A stretch of DNA of 64,000 bases from PXAP01 sp046483315 (lineage in GTDB: Bacteria > Bacteroidota > Bacteroidia > Bacteroidales > PUMT01), in assembly GCA_046483315.1 (NCBI GenBank), contig JAWODJ010000057.1:1-64000 (forward strand), written 5' to 3'. The position numbers were made by a program, and so were the translations under genes. Of the stretch, positions 43,932 to 52,442 are shown piece by piece (position 1 is the stretch's first letter; each line of letters begins with the position of its first letter). The notes under the pieces were generated by a model. It was not told where the DNA came from. It searched no databases and saw only the letters and a list, made by a program, of their open reading frames with translations.

Positions 43932-44867
43932 TCAGGTTTCAAAAGCATCAACCTTACGATATGCCTCAATCAGGGCCTTTTCTCCCTCCTTTCCCGGGAT
44001 GCTCCTGCCATGTTCCATACATATAACGCCGTCATAGCCCTTGTCATATATATGCTTGAATACATTCAGGTAATTAATCTCGCCTGTACCGGGTTCTCTT
44101 CTGCCAGGGTTGTCACCGCAGTGAAATGCTGCAATGTATTCCCATGCCATGTCAATATTCGGGATAAGGTTACCTTCGGTAATTTGCTGGTGATAAATAT
44201 CGTTAACAATCCAGCAGCCCGGATGATCTACTGCCTTGCAAATCATATAGGACTGCGGAATTGTTGTAAGGAATAAGCCCGGATGATTAGTCAGTCCGTT
44301 CAGTGGCTCCATCACAAGAACCAGTCCGCCTGGCCAGACCATATCACAGCACATCCTCATCGAATCAATCACGTTGGCTGTCTGGTAGTCCCAATGAAGT
44401 CCCTGACTGTAACGACCGGGCACAACAAGAGCAGTTTTGACATTGGTGCGCTTCCGAACTTCCAGTCCCATTCTCATCCTTTCCCTCAGCATATCCATCA
44501 TCTCAGGATCACGGGTAACCATAGACTCAACTCCAAAATCAGCATAAAGCACAAAAGGGCCCAGATCCATACCCAGACGGTCAAGTTCATTGGCAATCTT
44601 TTCCTGCATTGCAGGCTCCTTGCCCATCAGTCCGTTGTCAAATATAGCCCTGAAGCCCTGGTCATGCATAAATCTTATCTGGTCAATCAGGTCATTGCCT
44701 GCATGTTCCCGGAAAGTGCCAAAACCCGGGGCATATTTAAGATTGAACTTGGCCCCGTTTGAGAATTTGGCTTCAGGCGAAGCCGCAGCAGCTGCAAATG
44801 CACCGGACATTCCGGTCATTGCGATTCCGCCCAGGGCAGCATTACGGATAAAACTTCTACGTTCCAT
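43932..44867 (-). CDS. Tat-exported TIM-barrel isomerase (hydroxypyruvate isomerase-like)
   Basis: From the ATG at 44867 the product is 311 residues with a twin-arginine leader, MERRSFIRNAALGGIAMTG, ending near an Ala-rich cleavage site. The mature part is an AP-endonuclease-2-like TIM barrel. VLVMEPLNGLTNHPGLFLTT carries the metal-binding Glu, followed by WIVNDIYHQQITEGNL, AAFHCGDNPGRREPGTGEINYLNVF and the closing VICMEHGRS Glu. This set is characteristic of hydroxypyruvate isomerase-like sugar isomerases. Export by Tat implies a folded metalloprotein in the periplasm, where the substrate is unknown. The gene is monocistronic as far as can be seen. A longer start at 44906 would displace the Tat leader. 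Confidence 0.85.
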   Translation of the reverse strand: MERRSFIRNAALGGIAMTGMSGAFAAAAASPEAKFSNGAKFNLKYAPGFGTFREHAGNDLIDQIRFMHDQGFRAIFDNGLMGKEPAMQEKIANELDRLGMDLGPFVLYADFGVESMVTRDPEMMDMLRERMRMGLEVRKRTNVKTALVVPGRYSQGLHWDYQTANVIDSMRMCCDMVWPGGLVLVMEPLNGLTNHPGLFLTTIPQSYMICKAVDHPGCWIVNDIYHQQITEGNLIPNIDMAWEYIAAFHCGDNPGRREPGTGEINYLNVFKHIYDKGYDGVICMEHGRSIPGKEGEKALIEAYRKVDAFET

Positions 44868-45115
44868 ATCAGGATAGGTTTTTTTAATTATTATAAATTC
44901 AAACAAGTTATAAAAATAAGAAAGTATAGAATAATATCTGTATATATTTCCGGTAATTCCATTTTAAATATGGCAAAAAAGAACAGATAGTATCAGCAGT
45001 AAGAGGGGAGTAATATTATCTGTTTATCCGTTACGTAAAATTCATATCTTTACAGGTAATCATTTTCAGTCTTACAATAGTAAAAATCTCAACTACAATA
45101 ATACATAAGCAGCAT

Positions 45116-45958
45116 ATGCCGGCACATCTGAAATGGCAAATAATTATTTCGTTAATACTTCTTGTTAACCCTGGAGTCCTGTCATCAGAATTTAATTCAG
45201 AGGGTGAATTCCTGAATAAAAAGATTCAGTATGGTGTTTATTACAAGATAGATCAGGGTGCCAGCTGGGGTGTTCTGATGGACCAGAGAATGTCTAACCT
45301 TCATTATGAAGGTCCGGGCGGGATCCTCAACTTTGGACGAAGGGCTCACAGGCCTTCATACATTTCCGAATGGAGCTTTGCACGTCTCAGGTATAATTAC
45401 TCAAAACCGGCACACAAGAGTACGGTGGTAGAAAATCCGGAGGCCGGACTAAGGTACTTTTACCTGAGAAAATTATTAACTCCCCGCAGTTATGCCGTTT
45501 ATGCAGGCGGTGAGGTAAATGTCTTTGGAAATTTCCGTATGGCCCAAAGGCTTGGCAACTCCTATCTGCATGCCGATATGATAGGTGAAATAAGGCCCCG
45601 TGGCGATTTAAATTTCAGCAGCCGGTTCCTTTGGAGAGACTGGTATATTGAGCTTTCAGCAGCGGCCAGCCTGATTGGTTATACAGTGAGGGTGCCTGAA
45701 TACGGAGTCAGTTTCGAGTTGAAGGAAGATGGCGGAGTAAAGACCCAGGGGTTCGAACAGCAATTGCTGATGCCCCATAATTATGCACATGTCACTACCG
45801 GCATTTTCATCAGGGAATCCTTCAGGGGAGAGTCAAACCCCAACTGGTTCAGGATAGGTTATGTATGGGACTATTACACTATGAGAGGAAAGCATAACCT
45901 CAATGTTAGCAATGCTGTTCAGCAGCTTGTTCTGGAACTGTATTTCAGAGTAAGATAG
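45116..45958 (+). CDS. Putative outer-membrane beta-barrel protein, unknown
   Basis: A 280-residue exported protein with a hydrophobic leader (WQIIISLILLVNPGVLSS). The body alternates aromatic and polar residues in repeated strands (VYYKIDQGASWGVLMDQRM, GLRYFYLRKLLTPRSYAVYAGGE, WRDWYIELSAAASLIGYTVRV) and ends with LVLELYFRVR, a plausible terminal barrel strand. I cannot assign a family. It precedes the S41 protease gene by 51 bp on the same strand. Barrel topology is inference from the strand pattern. Confidence 0.6.
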   Translation: MPAHLKWQIIISLILLVNPGVLSSEFNSEGEFLNKKIQYGVYYKIDQGASWGVLMDQRMSNLHYEGPGGILNFGRRAHRPSYISEWSFARLRYNYSKPAHKSTVVENPEAGLRYFYLRKLLTPRSYAVYAGGEVNVFGNFRMAQRLGNSYLHADMIGEIRPRGDLNFSSRFLWRDWYIELSAAASLIGYTVRVPEYGVSFELKEDGGVKTQGFEQQLLMPHNYAHVTTGIFIRESFRGESNPNWFRIGYVWDYYTMRGKHNLNVSNAVQQLVLELYFRVR

Positions 45959-46009
45959 AAAGCTGATTTTCAGCAAAATTATTATTAATCAAAAAGATCA
46001 TTATTGTTT

Positions 46010-47065
46010 ATGAAGAAGGGGATAATTAAATACATAAAAGAATCATCAATCATCTCCCGGTCAGTAATGGTTACTGCCTTAATGACAGCACTTATGCTGT
46101 CATGTGAAAAAGTCCTTATGAAGCCGGATGCCTCAGATGACCCTGTTACAATATTTGAAGAGATATGGACTTTCACCGAAAAACATTACTCATTTTTTGA
46201 ATATAAGGGAATAGACTGGCATAATATTTACAGCCGGTACCGGCCACTGGTAAGAAATAACATGAACTCCGTCGAACTGTTCGACCTGTGCGCTGCCATG
46301 CTTTACGAACTCAGGGACGGACATGTCAACCTGGTCAGTTCCTTTGACCGGTCGCGCTACTGGGAGTGGTACCTGGACAGCCCCGACAATTTCAGCTACT
46401 CACTTATTGAAAGGAACTACTTTAAAGGAAGGCAAAGGTATATCGGCCCCCTGCATTTTTTGGATATGGGCGATATAACATACATTTACTACGGCAGTTT
46501 TGCTAATACAATAAGTGACAATAACCTTGATATAATAGTATCCGGTCTTGAGAAAAAAAAGGGACTGATAATTGATGTGAGAAGTAACGGTGGCGGCAGC
46601 ACTGTAAATGCAAAAAAGCTTACCTCCCGGTTTACTGATAAAAAAGTGTTTGTAGGATACAACCATGTGAAAAACGGTCCGGGATACAACGATTTCAGAA
46701 TAGAGGAGATACATATTGAACCACATGACGGAGAGAGATTCACAGGAGACATTGTGGTTCTGACCAACAGGCGGAGTTACAGTGCAACAACCTATTTTTC
46801 ACAATATATGAATGCACTGGACAATGTAACCTTCGTTGGCGATACCACAGGTGGAGGCGGAGGCATGCCTGCATTTCACGATCTGCCCAACGGATGGCTT
46901 CTGCGGGTCTCAAGTTCCAGGTTCTACAGTCCCCGGGGCAAAAATATCGAATCAGGCATCCCCCCGCATATCCAGGTTGACATGACAGAAGAATCAATGG
47001 CCGAAGGCAGGGATGATATCCTGGAAAAGGCTATTGAAATCCTTAAAGCGGGCACCAGCAACTGA
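46010..47065 (+). CDS. S41-family serine protease, lipoprotein
   Basis: A 351-residue C-terminal-processing-peptidase relative. The leader ends in a lipobox-like MLSC, so the mature protein starts at Cys and is lipid anchored. The S41 core shows LIIDVRSNGGGSTVNAKKLTSRF, the catalytic-Ser region VVLTNRRSYSATTYFSQYM and FVGDTTGGGGGMP. No clear PDZ domain precedes it; a helical region with YELRDGHVNL fills the N-terminal half, as in tricorn-like peptidases. The ATG at 46010 is preferred over a TTG six bases upstream. It probably degrades or processes envelope proteins. Confidence 0.87.
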   Translation: MKKGIIKYIKESSIISRSVMVTALMTALMLSCEKVLMKPDASDDPVTIFEEIWTFTEKHYSFFEYKGIDWHNIYSRYRPLVRNNMNSVELFDLCAAMLYELRDGHVNLVSSFDRSRYWEWYLDSPDNFSYSLIERNYFKGRQRYIGPLHFLDMGDITYIYYGSFANTISDNNLDIIVSGLEKKKGLIIDVRSNGGGSTVNAKKLTSRFTDKKVFVGYNHVKNGPGYNDFRIEEIHIEPHDGERFTGDIVVLTNRRSYSATTYFSQYMNALDNVTFVGDTTGGGGGMPAFHDLPNGWLLRVSSSRFYSPRGKNIESGIPPHIQVDMTEESMAEGRDDILEKAIEILKAGTSN

Positions 47066-47282
47066 TTTATTCAAATGACAACCTGATTGAAAAAACGGCG
47101 GTGCATGTTTCTGCAAACCGAAAGATATAACGGTATTGATTAGACATACCCTCCCTGATCGACGGTAACATGCGATTTCCCTTCCCATGATGAAATGCTG
47201 CCTGTCAGACCTGTCTGTTATGAGGCAGGGATGTGTCGTCCCCGGCTGACCGGCATGGAAAAGGATATCCGGATGGATCCCG

Positions 47283-47801
47283 TCATAATGTTTTCAACAA
47301 GTGAATTCCCCTGCGAAGTAACCCGGCAGTGATAAGAAAAATGATCAATCCTGCCAGCACCCATTTCATACTTGTGAAAAAACAGGTTGTATAAGCTATG
47401 ACATTCATCTCCTCAGGCCAGGATAACAACATTATAATGATACCTGCATTTTCAATATAATCGGATAACAGGATCAATACCGGAGATAAAGAAAGCAAGA
47501 CATTCTGGTAAAGCCGGTAAAGGGAAAATGCCAGAAAAAGAGAGTAAATAACCGGATAAATAAAATCCAGCAACAGCAAGCCCTGTAGGTAATTCTGCCT
47601 GCCTTCATCACCATAGGCAGATATCATCTTAAAGGTAACTTCCGGAGCAGATCCGAACATCAGGTCCAAAGGCCTGAGACTATCACCGGCCGGCATAAAA
47701 ACAGGGAACAACAGGATATTTGCAATCATGATAAGTGCAAAAAGCATGATCATGGTTTTTATGCCGGAATACCTTTGCAATAGCTTTTTGATTCTCTTCA
47801 T
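47283..47801 (-). CDS. Multi-pass membrane protein, unknown
   Basis: A 172-residue protein with four hydrophobic segments (about 15-35, 75-95, 100-120 and 145-165) and a basic N-terminus (MKRIKKLLQRYSG). I recognise no family and see no catalytic motif. The start at 47801 lies 4 bp after the tocopherol-cyclase-like gene stop; a start at 47837 would overlap it by 32 bp. It is the last gene of the seven-gene minus-strand operon and could be a transporter accessory or lipid-modifying membrane enzyme, but this is unsupported. Confidence 0.65.
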   Translation of the reverse strand: MKRIKKLLQRYSGIKTMIMLFALIMIANILLFPVFMPAGDSLRPLDLMFGSAPEVTFKMISAYGDEGRQNYLQGLLLLDFIYPVIYSLFLAFSLYRLYQNVLLSLSPVLILLSDYIENAGIIIMLLSWPEEMNVIAYTTCFFTSMKWVLAGLIIFLITAGLLRRGIHLLKTL

Positions 47802-47805
47802 AACC

Positions 47806-48780
47806 TTAAACCAGTATCTCTTCAACCCTGCCTGCAACCTCCAGCGCGGTGTTTCTTCCAGTGCCTGTAAACAGGGATATTCTGTCTTTCACAAACGTCA
47901 GGTTAACTTCAACTTCCGAGGTCATACTTTCCTCTATCCGGCCATCCATAAAACCCCCAATGGGTGAGGCAAGAGAAGTAGCCGAATCACGATTACCGTA
48001 TATCTCCAGCCGGTGTATTTTGTTCTCGATAACGATTTCTACATTTGATCTGTCAACGCTTACCTTTCTCAGTACCGACCCGTTGTAAGTAGTAAACCTG
48101 ATAAGCCTGTCGCCCAGCCACAGTCCCGAAATAAATCCTGTGAAAGAGCTCCCCAGCCAGGGGATTTTTGCCACTGAGGTTTTTATTGAAATACCGGATT
48201 CGTCGAAGTGATTGGACTGTAGCCATATATATCCTTCAGGGAAAGAACTGCCCCAGTCTTTTTCAATGTATCCCCGGCCACCGCTAAAGTCAATCAATTT
48301 CCCGTTATATTTCAGTTTACCGTTTAATAAATGATCCATGCTGACTATTCCGTGATAACATTCCATAAAAGGAACAAAGGAATAGGGCCCCATTATACCG
48401 GGCGAATACCATGGTTTCGGCCATGGGACATTCCCGCTGAAACAGATCTTTCCTTTGATTTCAGGCAGGTTAAGGGAGATGGAATCGGTTGAGAAATGGT
48501 TATCTTCAACAGACACAAGGAACCTGTCACCAGAGGCAACAAAACTATCAAAGTCAAACTTGTGATAGCTTGCAGTCCTCTTCCTGCCATCCAGCAACTG
48601 AATAAAAGAATGCCGGTTACCTGCTGCATCCATAGCCACGCCGGGTATTACGGCAAAAGCCCGGTTCCCTTCCCTGTTAAGGAACTTAAAGTACCAGCCC
48701 TCAAAATAGTTGCGTTTTTTACCCCATCCCTGAAAAATTTCGGGATTGAACAATGATCTTATTTTTTTTCTCAACATCAT
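47806..48780 (-). CDS. Tocopherol-cyclase-like protein
   Basis: A 324-residue protein of the tocopherol cyclase (VTE1-like) family. NYFEGWYFKFLNREGNRAFAVIPG near the start, ECYHGIVSMDHLLNG, and FSGGRGYIEKDWGSSFPEGYIWLQSNHF mid-protein are signature blocks, with a beta-rich C-terminal half. Plant enzymes close the chromanol ring of tocopherols. Bacterial members outside cyanobacteria have no established reaction and may bind or cyclise other lipophilic quinols, or act as lipocalin-like carriers. No signal peptide is present. Its place between a GH3-type gene (84 bp) and a membrane-protein gene (4 bp) suggests work on the operon's lipophilic product. Confidence 0.82.
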   Translation of the reverse strand: MMLRKKIRSLFNPEIFQGWGKKRNYFEGWYFKFLNREGNRAFAVIPGVAMDAAGNRHSFIQLLDGRKRTASYHKFDFDSFVASGDRFLVSVEDNHFSTDSISLNLPEIKGKICFSGNVPWPKPWYSPGIMGPYSFVPFMECYHGIVSMDHLLNGKLKYNGKLIDFSGGRGYIEKDWGSSFPEGYIWLQSNHFDESGISIKTSVAKIPWLGSSFTGFISGLWLGDRLIRFTTYNGSVLRKVSVDRSNVEIVIENKIHRLEIYGNRDSATSLASPIGGFMDGRIEESMTSEVEVNLTFVKDRISLFTGTGRNTALEVAGRVEEILV

Positions 48781-48864
48781 TTTTAACCAGTTTATGGCAC
48801 TAAGCCAAAGTTATATTGTTATTGCAATAATTAATCTTTATAAATTTTATGGATAAATACCGGG

Positions 48865-50601
48865 TCATTGACGGTTTATAATTATGAATTCACCTTTCAG
48901 ATATTGAGGCCAGACAGTAAGTTTGTTCAGGCAATACAGTTTGATATCTCCTCTTTTTATCCCTGTTGATTCCATGTATTGAATCATGTCATTCACTGGG
49001 TCGTCTTTTAAAAGGTATATTGCAGGTGCATCAAGCTGCCCGATTTCGCGGGCATATCTGTAATTGTAATTCTCTTTGAGATTCTCATCAATATAACGGC
49101 ACATATCACCAAAGGGAAAATCATTTTCATCCTTTAAATATACAAAACATGTATAGAAGGCTGCGTTTCCTTTGATAACCGGAGCGATCATAAGAAACAA
49201 AATGCCGGGAAATATTTTCCTGACCATTTTACATATCTCCCCGGCATGATTGAGGCTGATCTTTTCTCCCCTGAGATCGGAAAAATAATCTCTTTTTGAA
49301 ATAAACCGGAAAAGGGGAATATTGTGAAATAAACCTGTAACCCTTATCACATCATTCATTCGGTAGCGGTACAATCCGCCTCCGGTGGTGATCACAGTTT
49401 CATAATCTTTGTCCTTTTTTAACTGATCAATAGTATTAAGACTTCCGTCCTTCAGATCAATGAATTCAAGATAGTGCGAACATACGGCAGGTATGCCGGT
49501 TATTTTTCCGAAAGGAAAGGATATAATTCCTTCGGTGGCTATTATACCCTTTGGCTGGATCGGGGTTCCGGGAAATATATTTTTAAGTTCAGCCAGAGAA
49601 GGATCTTCAGGGTTATCTGCCCAGCAGCTAATAAGCTGCAAGCGTGGCCAAACCAGTTTAAATACCCCGGGGTTTTCAATATCCAGTCCTCTTAACTCCC
49701 CGGCACGTTTACCGGATGGTTCAGGCTTCCTGCTGATGAAAGCGTTAAACTGTCCTGAAGGATCTGAAATGTTTCCCTTATCAATGTCGTCAACAAGTGA
49801 CATAAAGTGATGCCTTATTTTTTCAACAAGAATAACAATAAAGGAGGGATGCCACACCGAGATCAGTCCCAGATCCCTGTCCCTTAAAAGATAAAATGCA
49901 GTAACATAAGCCCAGGACTCATGATCACCACAGTTTCTTACTTCGGCAGGAACAGACATAAGTTTATTCAAAATTTTACCGCGGCCGCATCCCAGGTACT
50001 GACTGTCCTGTTCAAATCCCACCGGTATCTCCTGCTCTGCCGGCAATGATTCAAATCCGGGTATTGCAGGTGAAGGGACAACAGAGCCTCGCGTTTGCCT
50101 GCCCTCTTCATGTTCTTTATTCAGAGGCTCAGACAGGGATACAGGTTTGATCGCAGGACTGAGTGACCAGTACTGTGTGCAGAGGAACATCTTAGGCCAT
50201 GCCAAATATATCCCTGCCAGCCAGGGTCGTATGCCCCGGTTAAACTCTTTCTGCAAACTCCGGGTATAGGGAATATATTTGACAGGCGATGTGGTTCCGC
50301 TTGTAGGCTCTAGCAGCAGAACAGTTTCATTTGTAAGAACATTTTGTTCATTTTTAAATATTCGCAGAATATATTTTTCATAGTCTTCCCAGGAGGTTAA
50401 AGGAAGGTTTACCGGTATTCCCCGGTAAGAATTTGCAATCTCCTTAAGAAAAGCTGTGTGACGGTTCCTGCATAACAATGACCTGAACTTGTTATTCTGT
50501 ACCTTCCTGTAATTTATAAGACCGGCCAGGAACCTTAAACTCTCTTTCAGGGTTGAGGAAAAAAAAATAATATTTAAAATCAGGTAGTGCAGGCGCCTCA
50601 T
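48865..50601 (-). CDS. GH3-family acyl-adenylating amide synthetase
   Basis: A 578-residue GH3 auxin-responsive-promoter family protein. In plants these adenylate a carboxylic acid and transfer it to an amino acid. The ATP-binding motif LLLEPTSGTTSPVKYIPYT is intact near residue 95, GIIATEGIISFPFG gives the second nucleotide motif, and TTGGGLYRYRMNDVIRVTG is the third conserved block. A hydrophobic N-terminus (HYLILNIIFFSS) could mediate membrane contact. The start overlaps the upstream gene stop (ATGA). Within the operon it is the best candidate for joining an acyl group to an amine. The substrates are unknown. Confidence 0.87.
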   Translation of the reverse strand: MRRLHYLILNIIFFSSTLKESLRFLAGLINYRKVQNNKFRSLLCRNRHTAFLKEIANSYRGIPVNLPLTSWEDYEKYILRIFKNEQNVLTNETVLLLEPTSGTTSPVKYIPYTRSLQKEFNRGIRPWLAGIYLAWPKMFLCTQYWSLSPAIKPVSLSEPLNKEHEEGRQTRGSVVPSPAIPGFESLPAEQEIPVGFEQDSQYLGCGRGKILNKLMSVPAEVRNCGDHESWAYVTAFYLLRDRDLGLISVWHPSFIVILVEKIRHHFMSLVDDIDKGNISDPSGQFNAFISRKPEPSGKRAGELRGLDIENPGVFKLVWPRLQLISCWADNPEDPSLAELKNIFPGTPIQPKGIIATEGIISFPFGKITGIPAVCSHYLEFIDLKDGSLNTIDQLKKDKDYETVITTGGGLYRYRMNDVIRVTGLFHNIPLFRFISKRDYFSDLRGEKISLNHAGEICKMVRKIFPGILFLMIAPVIKGNAAFYTCFVYLKDENDFPFGDMCRYIDENLKENYNYRYAREIGQLDAPAIYLLKDDPVNDMIQYMESTGIKRGDIKLYCLNKLTVWPQYLKGEFIIINRQ

Positions 50602-51335
50602 AATATGCCGGGATTGAAAATTACTTTTGCATGCATCTTCATCCTTTCAACAACAGAGGTAAAATTGTCAATTCTGATATCTGTTATGCATCCGAGTTCA
50701 TCTCCCTTGTAATAAAAGGGGTTTTTTTCAAGAAAGAACCGGATATGCGGGTCTTTAAGCCTTCCCTCGGGGACTTCTGCAAAGGATGTTTTTAACCTGT
50801 CCATGCCCTTAGTGCGACGAATGATATTTGTTTGCGGATCATAATCATAGCCAAATTTGTGAATTGCCACAGCATCGAGAACCTCCCGGTAATATTGAGT
50901 GAAAGGCCTGTCAAAGACAGGATAATACTCCCTGAAATAGAGCTGCAGAAAACGATATGTACGGTACCCCTTGGTAATCAGGAACCAGTACAAAGGTGTA
51001 TGCGGATATCTGCGTATAAGGGCATACATGAAAATAATAAATGCACCCGCAAGGGAGTTGGACTTCCTTGTCTGCTCCCTTATAATGGTATCGCCGCTGA
51101 AAAGAAATAAACGGTCCCGGCCGGCAGCAATCAGATTTAACAGCTGAATAGTAGAAAAACCCGTAATATCTCCTGACTCATCCTTTATTACAACAACATA
51201 ATCCTTCTCCTTTAGATCTTCATAAAATATTGCAGGTTTCACATTATCGTAATAATGCTGATAAAGGATCAGCATATTTTTCCTCTCCCCTGCAATTAAT
51301 TCATCCTGCTTAATTATGCTTGTCTGAATATTCAT
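50598..51335 (-). CDS. Uncharacterised protein, possibly GNAT-like
   Basis: A 245-residue soluble protein without a signal peptide. Features are a strand-rich start with DYVVVIKDESGDITGFSTIQLL (like a GNAT central strand with the turn before motif A), LAGAFIIFMYALIRRYP and aromatic LYWFLITKGYRTYRFLQLYFREYYPVF. I cannot name a family. The second half (TKGMDRLKTSFAEVPEGRLKDPHIRFF) is charged. The gene is 14 bp after the GNAT gene and overlaps the GH3 gene by 4 bp, so it belongs functionally with them. An acyltransferase fold acting on lipid-like acyl groups is inference. Confidence 0.6.
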   Translation of the reverse strand: MNIQTSIIKQDELIAGERKNMLILYQHYYDNVKPAIFYEDLKEKDYVVVIKDESGDITGFSTIQLLNLIAAGRDRLFLFSGDTIIREQTRKSNSLAGAFIIFMYALIRRYPHTPLYWFLITKGYRTYRFLQLYFREYYPVFDRPFTQYYREVLDAVAIHKFGYDYDPQTNIIRRTKGMDRLKTSFAEVPEGRLKDPHIRFFLEKNPFYYKGDELGCITDIRIDNFTSVVERMKMHAKVIFNPGIL

Positions 51336-51349
51336 TTAAGTTCAACTGT

Positions 51350-52441
51350 TTACAGCCGTAAAATATCAACAAAAGGTATCCCGGCTGTATCATTGTTTTC
51401 GTGCAATGCAAAAGAATCATAAGCAAGCTTAAAATAATACAGCCGGCTGGTGTAATTTATCTTAGGCAAATGATTAAGGCTGTTGTTCAGTGGATCCATC
51501 TGATGAAGGGTCAGGGTAAGAAAACGGTATCCGGTCCCGGAAAAATCTTTATATATCCTGGAAATGAGCGATCTGAAAATATCAGGACGATTATCCCGGA
51601 CCAGGGGAAACCCTATGAATGCAAGTCTGACCTGATCTTTTCTTCCCGGTACGGAATACATATTCCTCAGGCCAAGGTAACGATTAAGAAAGAATCTGAT
51701 TAGCCCGAACCGGAAGGAATAATCTTCAATAACATATTGTTTAACGGATTGAAGGTCATTAACAGAACATACGCCGGCTATTGACCCTCTCTCCAGGGCA
51801 ATATAGAAATCTTCCGGTTTAAAATTATTGAACGGATAATCTTCCGGGCCGGTTACAGGGAAAAGATCTCTTTTACACCCCTCTTTCTTTAAAAACGCCA
51901 GAATATCATCAGTCATATGCCGGTCAGCCCTGACTACCTCAAACGACTCACCTTTTCCGGATGTTATGCGGACTTTACCAAGTGGAATTGCAAAAGTATT
52001 CAACCTTCCGCGGTCATATGATTTTGGCATACCGGGTCTGCCGGACGCAAAAATTTTTCGGTTCAGGCTGTCATCATCTACCAGTGTTGCATAATGGAAC
52101 CCCACATTACGGCTTACAGGGAGCTCTTCAAGAAAGGATATTCCCCTTATAAGGCTTATCCCGTGACGGGCCCCGGGGAGAAACCTCAAATTACTTATAT
52201 AACCGGCAGTCTCAGGAATCCTGTTCATATAAACCCGCTGCAAATTCCGGCTTCCGACAGCCATAATCATGTCATCCTTCACACCTACAATGGTTTGTTG
52301 CGGAACTCCCTGCAATTCTATGGATGAAAAAAACGACGGTTCCCGGGAATAACGTATCTTAAGCATCCCCTTAAGGGGAATACTGCTGATAAGCCGGCGT
52401 ATTGCCTCATCATCATTATATGTTGCCAGCCTGATCTCCAT
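51350..52441 (-). CDS. GNAT-fold acyltransferase
   Basis: A 363-residue protein from the ATG at 52441. Its N-terminal 130 residues show a GNAT fold (IRLATYNDDEAIRRLI; TAGYISNLRFLPGARHGISLIRGISFLEEL as the acyl-CoA motif A). A second, less clear GNAT-like half follows after residue 180 (FEVVRADRHMTDDILAFLKKE, RLAFIGFPLVRD). Tandem GNAT domains are thus possible. It starts one base after the end of the downstream radical SAM gene, implying translational coupling. The acceptor is unknown, but the operon context suggests N- or O-acylation of the same product handled by the radical SAM and GH3 enzymes. Confidence 0.75.
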   Translation of the reverse strand: MEIRLATYNDDEAIRRLISSIPLKGMLKIRYSREPSFFSSIELQGVPQQTIVGVKDDMIMAVGSRNLQRVYMNRIPETAGYISNLRFLPGARHGISLIRGISFLEELPVSRNVGFHYATLVDDDSLNRKIFASGRPGMPKSYDRGRLNTFAIPLGKVRITSGKGESFEVVRADRHMTDDILAFLKKEGCKRDLFPVTGPEDYPFNNFKPEDFYIALERGSIAGVCSVNDLQSVKQYVIEDYSFRFGLIRFFLNRYLGLRNMYSVPGRKDQVRLAFIGFPLVRDNRPDIFRSLISRIYKDFSGTGYRFLTLTLHQMDPLNNSLNHLPKINYTSRLYYFKLAYDSFALHENNDTAGIPFVDILRL

Positions 52442-52442
52442 A

